Below are positions 53,711 through 62,414 of a DNA stretch of 64,000 nt, piece by piece. The notes under the pieces are model-generated. The model did not search any database. It saw only the letters and a list, made by a program, of their open reading frames with translations, and had not been told where the DNA came from. The DNA is from G963662675 sp963662675 (lineage in GTDB: Bacteria; Bacteroidota; Bacteroidia; Bacteroidales; Prolixibacteraceae). Within the stretch, counting starts at the first letter, position 1. Every line of letters starts with the position of its first letter. The translations under genes were made by a program, and so were the position numbers. The stretch is from assembly GCA_963662675.2 (NCBI GenBank), contig CAXXHP010000004.1, positions 1,426,001 through 1,490,000 of the forward strand, in the 5' to 3' direction.

Positions 53711-54811
53711 ATGGCTTTAAAATGTGGTATTGTAGGGCTTCCAAACGTTGGAAAATCAACCTTGTTCAATTGTTTATCGAATGCAAAAGCACAATCAGCA
53801 AACTTTCCGTTTTGCACAATCGAACCCAATATAGGCGTAATAACTGTTCCTGACGAGCGTTTAAACAAGCTTGCAGATTTCGTTCATCCAGAGCGAACAG
53901 TACCGACAACAGTAGAAATAGTCGATATTGCCGGACTAGTACGTGGCGCAAGTAAAGGCGAAGGGTTAGGAAATAAATTCTTAGGCAACATTCGGGAAAC
54001 CGATGCAATCATACACGTTTTACGTTGTTTCGACAACGAAAACATAACTCACGTTGACACAACCATCAACCCTGTCAGGGATAAAGAAACCATTGACATA
54101 GAGCTACAACTAAAAGATCTTGAAACAGTTGAAGCTCGACTTACCAAGGTTGAGAAACAAGCAAGAACCGGCAATGATGTTGAATCAAAAAAATTATTCA
54201 AGATACTTTCCTTGTACAAAGAAACCTTACTACAAGGAAAATCAGCCCGTACCGTAACAATTGATGACGGAGATCAAAAATTGGCAGATGATCTTCAGTT
54301 ATTGACAAATAAACCAATACTATACGTATGCAACGTAGATGAATCTGCTGTCACAACTGGGAATGAATACGTTGAGGCATTAAAAGAATCCATCAAAGAC
54401 GAAGATGCCGAATATCTTATCATTGCCGCTGCAACAGAAGCGGATATCGCAGAACTGGAAACTTATGAGGAACGTCAAATGTTTCTTGAAGATCTCGGCT
54501 TAAAAGAATCAGGCGTAAACAAACTGATTAAATCTGCATATAAATTACTTCAATTAGAAACTTACTTTACAGCAGGCGTGAAAGAAGTAAGAGCCTGGAC
54601 CTACAAAAGAGGATTCAAAGCTCCGCAAGCAGCCGGTGTAATCCACTCAGACTTCGAAAAGGGATTCATTCGTGCCGAAGTTATTAAGTATGTAGACTAC
54701 ATTTCACTTGGATCAGAACAAGCATGTAAAGAAGCAGGAAAAATGGCAGTGGAAGGCAAGGAATATGTCGTTCAGGATGGTGACATTATGCATTTCAGGT
54801 TCAATGTGTAA
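53711..54811 (+). CDS. ychF: Redox-regulated ATPase YchF
   Basis: 366 residues of the Obg/YchF family. G1 GLPNVGKST, G3-like DIAGLVRGASKGEG (with DxxG), and a G4 of NVDE (in LYVCNVDESA) in place of NKxD, the change that makes YchF prefer ATP over GTP. C-terminal TGS domain ends in MHFRFNV. Acts on ribosomes and oxidative stress response in other bacteria. Monocistronic, with a strong terminator. Confidence 0.97.
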   Translation: MALKCGIVGLPNVGKSTLFNCLSNAKAQSANFPFCTIEPNIGVITVPDERLNKLADFVHPERTVPTTVEIVDIAGLVRGASKGEGLGNKFLGNIRETDAIIHVLRCFDNENITHVDTTINPVRDKETIDIELQLKDLETVEARLTKVEKQARTGNDVESKKLFKILSLYKETLLQGKSARTVTIDDGDQKLADDLQLLTNKPILYVCNVDESAVTTGNEYVEALKESIKDEDAEYLIIAAATEADIAELETYEERQMFLEDLGLKESGVNKLIKSAYKLLQLETYFTAGVKEVRAWTYKRGFKAPQAAGVIHSDFEKGFIRAEVIKYVDYISLGSEQACKEAGKMAVEGKEYVVQDGDIMHFRFNV

Positions 54812-54903
54812 ATCTTTTTCAGAAATTTGAAAAAAATATATCTATTGCAGAAACATTTCTTTTCAAATTACCCAAACGCCTCCTTTCAAATAAAACAGAC
54901 AAC

Positions 54904-54946
54904 AAAACAATCAACCCCCTGCTGAAAACAGGGGGTTGATTGTTTT
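54904..54946. terminator. Strong terminator after ychF
   Basis: 18-bp perfect stem (54904-54921 with 54929-54946) and a 7-nt loop; A-rich upstream and T-rich downstream ends of the stem make it work on both strands. Confidence 0.92.
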
Positions 54947-55091
54947 GAAACACACTTTCAGCAAACAGAGGGCATGCAAAAACAGGGGTCAATGCGAAAT
55001 ATTTCATTTTTCAAACTGACACCAAAGGCGCAGGATATTGAATTATTTGTTAACAATACATCTCCGACGCTAGAAAAGTGTCAGCCTTCTC

Positions 55092-55121
55092 TTTGATAAT
55101 AGATCAAAAGGATTATTTTTG
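55092..55121 (+). promoter_or_regulatory. Promoter of asnB
   Basis: TTTG at 55092-55095, 18-bp spacer, TATTTTTG at 55114-55121; start of transcription expected near 55128, leader of about 40 nt. Confidence 0.7.
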
Positions 55122-55168
55122 AAGCCTGAAGTAAATTAGAATTTAGACACAATTAAATATTTGGCATT

Positions 55169-56848
55169 ATGTGTGGAATTGTAGGCGTTTTTGATTTGAA
55201 GGTGGATTCGCAGGAGTTGAGACCGCAAGTGTTGGAGCAATCCAAACGCATCAGACACCGCGGGCCAGACTGGTCTGGCATTTATTGCGGAGAGAAAGCA
55301 ATCATTGCTCATGAAAGATTATCTATTGTTGATCCGGAATCGGGAGGTCAGCCACTGCTTAGCAAGGACAAAAAATTAATTTTGGGGGTAAACGGAGAAA
55401 TCTACAACCATCACGAAATTCGCGAAAAAACTAAAGCGAATTACGAATATCAAACTGGCTCAGACTGTGAAGTTATCCTCGCTCTATATAAAGAAAAAGG
55501 AGTAAATTTTCTAGATGACTTAAATGGCATTTTTGCATTTGCCTTATATGATGAAGAAAATGATGCTTACTTAATTGGACGTGATCATATTGGCATCATT
55601 CCATTATACATGGGATGGGATAAACATGGCAACTTCTATGTTGCTTCTGAATTGAAAGCCCTTGAAGGATACTGCACTAAAATTGAAGAGTTTCCTCCTG
55701 CCAGTTATCTATACAGCAAAGAAGGCGAAATTAAACGCTGGTGGAATCGCGACTGGATGGATTACGAGAACGTAAAAGACAATGAAACTAGCATTGACGA
55801 ACTGAAAGGTGCAATGGAAGCAGCAGTTCACCGTCAATTAATGTCTGATGTACCCTACGGTGTACTTTTATCCGGAGGACTTGATTCTTCAATCACATCC
55901 GCATTAGCAAAGAGATTTTCAAGTAAACGCATTGAAGACGGAGACGAAAAAGATGCTTGGTGGCCTCAACTTCACTCTTTTGTTATTGGACTGGATGGCT
56001 CTCCCGACTTAATAGCAGCTAAAAAGGTAGCAGATCATATCGGAACAGTTCACCACGAAATCACCTACACAATACAAGAAGGACTGGATGCCATCCGAGA
56101 TGTAATTTATCACATTGAAACATACGACGTAACAACGATTCGTGCTTCTACCCCAATGTACATGCTTGCGCGTGTAATTAAGTCTATGGGAATTAAAATG
56201 GTACTAACCGGCGAAGGAGCTGATGAAATATTTGGCGGCTACCTTTATTTCCACAAAGCACCAAACGCAGAAGAATTCCATAAAGAAACATTACGAAAAA
56301 TAAATAAGCTTAACCTTTACGACTGTTTGCGTGCAAACAAATCGCTAGCAGCTTGGGGCGTTGAAGGACGTGTGCCATTTCTTGATAAAGAATTCATGGA
56401 TGTTGCCATGCGCCTAAATCCAAAAGACAAAATGGCCGGAAATGGTAAAATTGAAAAATGGGTTGTTAGAAAAGCATTCGAAGATGCCCTACCTGAAAGC
56501 GTTGTTTGGAGACAAAAAGAACAATTCTCAGATGGTGTTGGATATAGTTGGATTGACACCTTAAAGGAAATTGCAACAGAAAAAGTCTCTGATGAGATGA
56601 TGTCGAATGCACATTTCCGCTATCCAATAAACACCCCCATGTCAAAAGAAGAGTATCTGTACCGTACAATCTACACAGAACACTTTCCTTCTGATCAAGC
56701 CGCCAAATGTGTACCATCAGTGCCTTCAATAGCCTGTAGTACTGCCGAAGCATTAGCTTGGGACGAATCGTTCAAAGGGAATGCTGATGCATCAGGGCGT
56801 TCGGTCCTTGGCGTGCATGAACAAGCAACAAAGTTTGGCAAGAAATAG
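55169..56848 (+). CDS. asnB: Asparagine synthase B (glutamine-hydrolysing)
   Basis: 559 residues. It makes asparagine from aspartate, ATP and glutamine. Begins MCGIVGVFDL with the amidotransferase Cys2; RHRGPDWSG, HERLSIVD and VNGEIYNH follow. The synthase half has the PP-loop LLSGGLDSS and GEGADEIFGGYLYF. Close in size and motifs to E. coli AsnB. Own promoter and a two-hairpin terminator region. Confidence 0.97.
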   Translation: MCGIVGVFDLKVDSQELRPQVLEQSKRIRHRGPDWSGIYCGEKAIIAHERLSIVDPESGGQPLLSKDKKLILGVNGEIYNHHEIREKTKANYEYQTGSDCEVILALYKEKGVNFLDDLNGIFAFALYDEENDAYLIGRDHIGIIPLYMGWDKHGNFYVASELKALEGYCTKIEEFPPASYLYSKEGEIKRWWNRDWMDYENVKDNETSIDELKGAMEAAVHRQLMSDVPYGVLLSGGLDSSITSALAKRFSSKRIEDGDEKDAWWPQLHSFVIGLDGSPDLIAAKKVADHIGTVHHEITYTIQEGLDAIRDVIYHIETYDVTTIRASTPMYMLARVIKSMGIKMVLTGEGADEIFGGYLYFHKAPNAEEFHKETLRKINKLNLYDCLRANKSLAAWGVEGRVPFLDKEFMDVAMRLNPKDKMAGNGKIEKWVVRKAFEDALPESVVWRQKEQFSDGVGYSWIDTLKEIATEKVSDEMMSNAHFRYPINTPMSKEEYLYRTIYTEHFPSDQAAKCVPSVPSIACSTAEALAWDESFKGNADASGRSVLGVHEQATKFGKK

Positions 56849-56871
56849 AAAAAAAACTCAATATAATTTTT

Positions 56872-56904
56872 AAAAGACCAGTATCGAATGATACTGGTCT
56901 TTTA
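56872..56904 (+). terminator. Intrinsic terminator of asnB
   Basis: 14-bp perfect stem (56872-56885 with 56890-56903), 4-nt loop, ending in TTTT. Confidence 0.9.
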
Positions 56905-56931
56905 ATTTTGGATATCTACATCTAAAACTAA

Positions 56932-56958
56932 GAAAGACCGCTAGTCAGGCGGTCTTTC
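56932..56958 (-). terminator. Second hairpin, probably for the minus-strand amidotransferase gene
   Basis: 10-bp perfect stem (56932-56941 with 56949-56958), 7-nt loop. No T-run on the plus strand; the minus strand continues into TTAGTTTTAG. Confidence 0.5.
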
Positions 56959-57112
56959 AATCATGAGTAACAAAAGAAGTTTTTTTCTTCTCTTGGCATT
57001 GCCCTCTCAGACAATTTCTTTATGTAAAAAAAAAACATAGTTAAAATACGCCCTAAAGATATATATTAACTACTATATATTTTACCGTTACACCAGCATA
57101 CCTAATCAATCC

Positions 57113-57676
57113 TTAAGATTGGCATAATGCGACAAAATTCAATAGTATTTTATGATTGATAAATTCCGGATGAAACTGTAATGTGTACAAGGGTTTTTCG
57201 GCATGACGCATAGCTTGATTAAAACACGTTTTTGATTTAGCCAAGTGCAGAAAACGAGATGGCAATGTTATAGAGTCATTGTGCATTTGCCTAACATCAA
57301 ACTCAACCGGCATGTTTTCAAATAACTTATCCGCCCTTAAGACTTCAATAAGCACGTCTTCAGACTCTGGCTCTTCGCTTCTTAGGTATTTAGCACCATA
57401 CATTACGCCAATGACATGATGCCCGGCACAAATCCCCAAAACCGGATGCTGATATGCCTTCACCCACTGAAAAAAAGGCTGATGATGCTCTACAATATCA
57501 TCCCCCTGAGGTGATCCGGAAATAATGACCCCACTGTAATCATCCAGCTGCACAGTCAAACAATCCCGATATTCAACGACTTCACTTTCAATCAGCTGGT
57601 TACTCAGAATTTCTTTTATAGAATCCGAAAACTCTGATCTGTTGGGTTCTGCACTATTAACTATTAGAATCTTCAT
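57113..57676 (-). CDS. Class I glutamine amidotransferase-like protein
   Basis: 187 residues. Catalytic Cys83 in LGICAGHHVIG and the His/Glu pair in QFHPEF give an intact class I amidotransferase triad. The early ISGSPQGDD loop is like GuaA-type domains. Free-standing, so it could be a peptidase-like or gamma-glutamyl-hydrolase-type enzyme or serve a separate synthase. It resembles GMP synthase glutamine-hydrolysing proteins in outline, but no synthase is adjacent, so a substrate cannot be named. Confidence 0.85.
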   Translation of the reverse strand: MKILIVNSAEPNRSEFSDSIKEILSNQLIESEVVEYRDCLTVQLDDYSGVIISGSPQGDDIVEHHQPFFQWVKAYQHPVLGICAGHHVIGVMYGAKYLRSEEPESEDVLIEVLRADKLFENMPVEFDVRQMHNDSITLPSRFLHLAKSKTCFNQAMRHAEKPLYTLQFHPEFINHKILLNFVALCQS

Positions 57677-57881
57677 ATATCCTCAGAATAAGCAACATCA
57701 ATCACTAGGGATCCAGACCAAAAGATCCAGATTACTCATTAAAGGTAAAAAAACGATATAAACCTTATTAAAATCAACAACAATAACGCACATTTGTACT
57801 TAGAATTAATTTTCAAAAATTATCGATTAATTTCTGAAATCCTTTTCTAATCGACAAAACATAGCTGGAGGCGATATATTT

Positions 57882-58796
57882 ATGGCATATTTTGGCGAAA
57901 CTGCTGCATTATTGACTGCGGTCTTTTGGACTGTAACCAGCATGGCCTTTGAATCGGCAGGCAAAAAGGTGGGCGCATTATCCGTAAACTTAATTCGGTT
58001 AGTTATTGCCTTTTTTATATACTGCATTTACACACAAATCACTCGTGGCATGTGGTTCCCATTTGATGCTCAGGCAGAACAATGGATGTGGTTGATCTTG
58101 TCTGGACTAGTAGGCTTTGTTATTGGCGATTTATTGCTTTTTCAGGCATTTGTTATCGTGGGCGCCAGAATATCCATGCTTATTATGGCCATGACTCCTC
58201 CATTTACAGCTTTCATCTCCTACATTTTATTAGGAGAAATACTTTCTCCTTTAAATTGGTTTGGAATGGCAGTTACCATATCCGGGATCAGCATGGTTAT
58301 ACTAAAACGCAGAGCTAAAGTCACAACCAACGGCCGGACATTTCGAAACAAAATAACATCTGCATACTCTATTCAAGGAATACTTTTGGCTTTAGGTGGA
58401 GCTTTAGGGCAAGCAATCGGATTAGTATTGAGTAAAAAAGGCATGGGAGACTATGATGCTTTCGCAGCATCTCAAATCCGTGTACTTACCGGCATTGTGG
58501 GGCTTGCAATTCTTTTGTTTTTTCTCAAGCGCTATCCTCGTGTTTGGGCTGCCATAAAAAACCGTTCAGCAATGAAAAGCATTTCACTGGGCTCATTCTT
58601 TGGTCCATTTCTGGGTGTTTCTTTCTCACTTCTTGCAATCCAACATACGAAAGCAGGTATTGCAGCAACCATCATGGCCATTGTTCCTGTGCTAATTATT
58701 CCATTTGCCATTTTAATTTTCAAGGAAAAAGTAAGCAGAAAAGAAATCACAGGGGCTATAATCACAGTACTTGGTGTGACCATTTTCTTTTTGTAA
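57882..58796 (+). CDS. EamA/DMT family transporter
   Basis: 304 residues, ten hydrophobic helices in two EamA repeats (about 4-143 and 163-302); the second repeat has QAIGLVLSKKGM and ends ITGAIITVLGVTIFFL. It is preceded by an unusually good Shine-Dalgarno for this phylum (GGAGG, 10 nt before the ATG). Clearly different in sequence from the DMT protein at 11069. Substrate unknown. Confidence 0.9.
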   Translation: MAYFGETAALLTAVFWTVTSMAFESAGKKVGALSVNLIRLVIAFFIYCIYTQITRGMWFPFDAQAEQWMWLILSGLVGFVIGDLLLFQAFVIVGARISMLIMAMTPPFTAFISYILLGEILSPLNWFGMAVTISGISMVILKRRAKVTTNGRTFRNKITSAYSIQGILLALGGALGQAIGLVLSKKGMGDYDAFAASQIRVLTGIVGLAILLFFLKRYPRVWAAIKNRSAMKSISLGSFFGPFLGVSFSLLAIQHTKAGIAATIMAIVPVLIIPFAILIFKEKVSRKEITGAIITVLGVTIFFL

Positions 58797-58855
58797 TTTG
58801 GACTTCCAAGAATATGTTGCACATTGAACAAACTTTATTCCCCAATTTTTATCAT

Positions 58856-59164
58856 ATGAATTCACAATTAAAATCCATTTTTTCGCACATAACAATTTTT
58901 GGTTGGGCAATAGCTTTAATGCTAAACAGCACCGACCGAGACGAACTAGCCTCATTTTACATCCGCCAAACCTTAGGTATTTACTTATTTGGCATTGTAG
59001 GAATGTATGTACTCGCAAGGGTAATCCCTGCACTGGGGTTAATTATTGGGATTATTACATTAGCACTTTGGGTGGTCAGTTTAGTTGGTGCAATAAAAAA
59101 AGAATACATGGAAGTTCCTGTTCTGGGATCTCTTTTTCAGAAATGGTTTAAAGGAATTGGCTAG
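58856..59164 (+). CDS. Small Tic20/DUF4870-like membrane protein
   Basis: 102 residues from the ATG at 58856. Three hydrophobic helices (about 10-26, 40-59, 60-80) with the YIRQTLGIYLFGIVG segment typical of DUF4870/Tic20-like proteins, where FYIRQALGL-type motifs recur. It lies 59 bp after the DMT gene; the longer frame to 58544 overlaps that gene and is not real. Ends four bases inside the convergent chemoreceptor stop. Function unknown. Confidence 0.72.
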   Translation: MNSQLKSIFSHITIFGWAIALMLNSTDRDELASFYIRQTLGIYLFGIVGMYVLARVIPALGLIIGIITLALWVVSLVGAIKKEYMEVPVLGSLFQKWFKGIG

Positions 59165-60315
59165 TTACCAAATGGCACAGGGAATTTGTTTTCTTTTTCA
59201 TAAGTAAAGAAAGTCGTAAGATCTTTCAGCACCTCAGCCTGTTTGGCAAGTTGATCAGCGTTAGCTGCCAATTCTTCTGAAGATGCGGCATTCTGTTGTG
59301 TCTCAAAATCAAGATTCCTCACAGATGCCCGAACAGAGCCACTCGCTTCATCTTGTTCTTTTGCGCTTTGAATGGCTTCTTGCATCAATTGAGCAGAACC
59401 TAAGATATCAGGTATGAGTTGAAATAAAAGCTCAGCAGCCTTTTCAGAAACCTGAATGCTTTGATTGGAAATATTATTTATTTCTTCCGCAGCTGCACGA
59501 CTCTTCTCGGCAAGCTTATGAACCTCACTGGCAACAACCGAAAATCCACGACCTGCATCACCGGCTCTGGCAGCCTCAACAGCCGCATTCAACGCGATTA
59601 AATTGGTTTGAAAAGCAACATCATTTACCACATGAATTTTACTTGTGATCTGCTTAATTGCCTCAAGGCTTTGTTTCGACAGATTCTGCATATCCTCCAT
59701 GCCATTATGCAAAAAAGCATTAATCCGAACCGACTCTTCCGAATTGGTCGCACTTTTATGAATACGTTCATTTATCAAGCTAATATCTGCACTAATTTGA
59801 TGCGTATTGCTTGCTTGAATTGTATTTGAATTTGATATCAGCTGTGAACTTTTACTAATTTGCTCTGCTGCAGATGCGACAAAAACAGCAGAATTAATAA
59901 TCTCCGCAATTACTTGTTTAAAATTCTCAGTCATTTGCTCTGCTGAGCTCCCTAGTCTGCCAATCTCATCATTATGCTCTTTCCAATTCATTTTTTCAGA
60001 AAAGCCCAATTCTCCACTAGCCATTTGTTCGAAGTTTCGGGTTATTATTTCTAAAGGGGTCTTTAAAATCTTGCTAATATATCGGAATGAAAGAGCTACA
60101 CCTGCGACGCCTATAGGAACAACCCACGCAATATGGATATAGCCCAATTGTCCAACAATAAAACCAAAATGGAAGAGTATGGTAATTTCAAGAATCAATA
60201 TCAACCCAACTTTAAAAAGGATTGATCCACGAAGAAAGATCCATAAAAAATAGACAACTAAAGGAACCGGAATAAAGAGAGTGAATAGCAGATAAATCCA
60301 AATATTAGTATCCAT
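59161..60315 (-). CDS. Methyl-accepting chemotaxis protein, short form
   Basis: 384 residues from the ATG at 60315. About three N-terminal transmembrane helices with almost no periplasmic part, a HAMP-like linker (about 80-130) and a cytosolic signalling domain with the hairpin tip NLIALNAAVEAARAGDAGRG and VVASEVHKLAEKSR. It has no extracellular ligand domain, so it probably senses an internal or membrane-state signal. No che genes are in the window. The C-terminus has no CheR-binding pentapeptide. Confidence 0.9.
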   Translation of the reverse strand: MDTNIWIYLLFTLFIPVPLVVYFLWIFLRGSILFKVGLILILEITILFHFGFIVGQLGYIHIAWVVPIGVAGVALSFRYISKILKTPLEIITRNFEQMASGELGFSEKMNWKEHNDEIGRLGSSAEQMTENFKQVIAEIINSAVFVASAAEQISKSSQLISNSNTIQASNTHQISADISLINERIHKSATNSEESVRINAFLHNGMEDMQNLSKQSLEAIKQITSKIHVVNDVAFQTNLIALNAAVEAARAGDAGRGFSVVASEVHKLAEKSRAAAEEINNISNQSIQVSEKAAELLFQLIPDILGSAQLMQEAIQSAKEQDEASGSVRASVRNLDFETQQNAASSEELAANADQLAKQAEVLKDLTTFFTYEKENKFPVPFGN

Positions 60316-60499
60316 AAAAGGCAAGGTTGTCATGTTTATTATCTCGGTAAATTCTTTCAGAAAAGTAGAAAAAAATTGCTCAGATTTATTCTAAACTCAT
60401 CCGTTATTCTAATCGTTCACAAATATAAAATCATTTTTCACAATTATGGATTTAGCAAAAAATAATGAGGCATAATTAGTCCATCTAACGGGAATTTAC

Positions 60500-62290
60500 C
60501 TATTTGGATTTTGCTATGGCATATATTTCATCAATAATATGATGATATTTCTTAACGATAACGCTGCGCTTCAATTTTAAAGTAGGTGATAATTTCCCAT
60601 TTTGAGCAGTCCACGCTTCACAAACCAGCCTAAAACGCTTTATTTCTTCATGTTGGCCAAGGGTTTTATTTATTATTGCTACTTCCTTTAAATATTGAGA
60701 GATAACTTTCTTATTTCTTACCAACTCCTTATTGTCGCGAAAATGGATTTTGTGATGGGAACACCAATCGTGTAAATACTCAAAATTGGGAGAAATGAGG
60801 GCACTTGCAAATTTTTGATTTTCCCCGATGACCATAGCCTGCTCAATAAAGAAGGATTCCTTCAGCCTATTCTCTATCATTTGTGGAGCAATGTATTTTC
60901 CACCCGACATTTTAAACATTTCCTTCTTTCGATCTGTAATTTTCAGATATTTCCCCTCATCAAAAACGCCAATGTCACCTGTATGAAACCAACCATCTTC
61001 ATCAACAACTTCTGCCGTTAAATCATCTGCCTTATAGTATCCTTTCATTATTGTTGGTCCTTTACACAATATTTCTCCATCCTTGGCAATTTTCACCTGA
61101 ACACCATCCAGAATTGGGCCAACAGTTCCAATCTTCATTTCGCCAGTTACCGGATTATTCACGGCAATAACGGGAGAAGTTTCAGTTAATCCATAGCCCT
61201 CAAGAACAAGCATCCCTGCCATGCCCATAACACGTGCAATACGTGGCTGCAAAGCGGCTCCCCCTGAAACAACATATACAACATTGCCCCCCAATGCTTC
61301 TCTCCATTTCGAGTACACCAATTTATCTGCCATCCTAATTTGAAAACGAACAAAAGGACTATACCTCTTATTGTATTCAAAGTGCCGGGGCAGCTTTAAA
61401 GCCCAAAAGTAAATTGCTTTTTTAAGACCGGTTAGCTCTTCTCCTTTAGAAACAAATCCATCATATATACGCTCAAGCAGGCGAGGTACCGAATTAAAAA
61501 GATGCGGCTTAATTTCCTTAATTGCACCAACAATTTGCCCTAAATTGCCCACATAATAAATCCCCATTCCTTTATATTGGAAATGATAATTTACGCTCCT
61601 TTCATAAACATGACAAAGTGGAAGAAAACTGATAACATGATGGTCTTTACCCAATCGGTGCATATGGGAATGTGATACAAAATTAGACACCAAATTACTA
61701 TGAGTTAACATCACCCCTTTAGGTGTTCCGGTAGTTCCTGAAGTATAAATTAGAGTGGCCAAATCATCCGCTGTGATAGATGATTTTATTTCATCCAATA
61801 CACTTATCAACTCACCCCTTTTCCCTTCACCCAATTCTAATATCTCTCCATAATAAGGGCAATCATCAATATTTTCAAAACAAAAAGTTTTTTTAATATG
61901 GTCAACCTCATCAGCAATGGGTTTGAGTTTCTTAAATAATTTGCTATCCCCAACAATGAGACATTGAACTTCTGCATGATTAAGGATGTAACTATACTCC
62001 TCATCGCTAATTGTAGGGTAAATTGGGACATGAATCAAGCCAGCCATTGCAAGACCCATATCTGCAAAGTTCCACTCAGGACGGTTGTTTGTAACTGTCG
62101 CTACCTTTTCGCCACGTTGCAAGCCCAAAGCAAGCATACCTAAAGCAAACTGGGTAGACTTCTCAACATATTCATACGTGGAAAATGAATACCATCCATT
62201 GTCGTCCTTCCCACATAGGGCATCTTCCCTCGGGAATTCAGACATATATCGATCTAAAATATCAAAGGTTCTTTTTACGTCAGTACCCAT
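60500..62290 (-). CDS. Long-chain acyl-CoA synthetase (AMP-binding)
   Basis: 596 residues of the ANL family. P-loop-like YTSGTTGTPKGVMLTH, A5 GYGLTETSPV, A7 GWFHTGDIG, and A10 ITDRKKEMFKMSGGKYIAP are present; the catalytic Lys sits in the C-terminal region. Typical for FadD15-type enzymes that activate long-chain fatty acids to acyl-CoA through an acyl-AMP. A TATTTTTG -7 box is found at 62320-62327 on the minus strand, about 30 nt upstream. Confidence 0.95.
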   Translation of the reverse strand: MGTDVKRTFDILDRYMSEFPREDALCGKDDNGWYSFSTYEYVEKSTQFALGMLALGLQRGEKVATVTNNRPEWNFADMGLAMAGLIHVPIYPTISDEEYSYILNHAEVQCLIVGDSKLFKKLKPIADEVDHIKKTFCFENIDDCPYYGEILELGEGKRGELISVLDEIKSSITADDLATLIYTSGTTGTPKGVMLTHSNLVSNFVSHSHMHRLGKDHHVISFLPLCHVYERSVNYHFQYKGMGIYYVGNLGQIVGAIKEIKPHLFNSVPRLLERIYDGFVSKGEELTGLKKAIYFWALKLPRHFEYNKRYSPFVRFQIRMADKLVYSKWREALGGNVVYVVSGGAALQPRIARVMGMAGMLVLEGYGLTETSPVIAVNNPVTGEMKIGTVGPILDGVQVKIAKDGEILCKGPTIMKGYYKADDLTAEVVDEDGWFHTGDIGVFDEGKYLKITDRKKEMFKMSGGKYIAPQMIENRLKESFFIEQAMVIGENQKFASALISPNFEYLHDWCSHHKIHFRDNKELVRNKKVISQYLKEVAIINKTLGQHEEIKRFRLVCEAWTAQNGKLSPTLKLKRSVIVKKYHHIIDEIYAIAKSK

Positions 62291-62319
62291 TATTCATCTT
62301 TTTAATATCTCGAGTAAAG

Positions 62320-62327
62320 CAAAAATA
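62320..62327 (-). promoter_or_regulatory. -7 box of the acyl-CoA synthetase gene
   Basis: TATTTTTG on the minus strand; single-box match. Confidence 0.4.
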
Positions 62328-62414
62328 AATATCTCATAGAACTAATCCACAGAAAACACATCTAACTATAATTTTACTTCCTGAGAAGCCTTAATAATAC
62401 TCAATTTTTGAGGC

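Noticed and set aside
58544..58855. N-terminal extension of the Tic20-like gene
   Set aside because: Overlaps the DMT gene in another frame and is shadow coding; the real start is at 58856.
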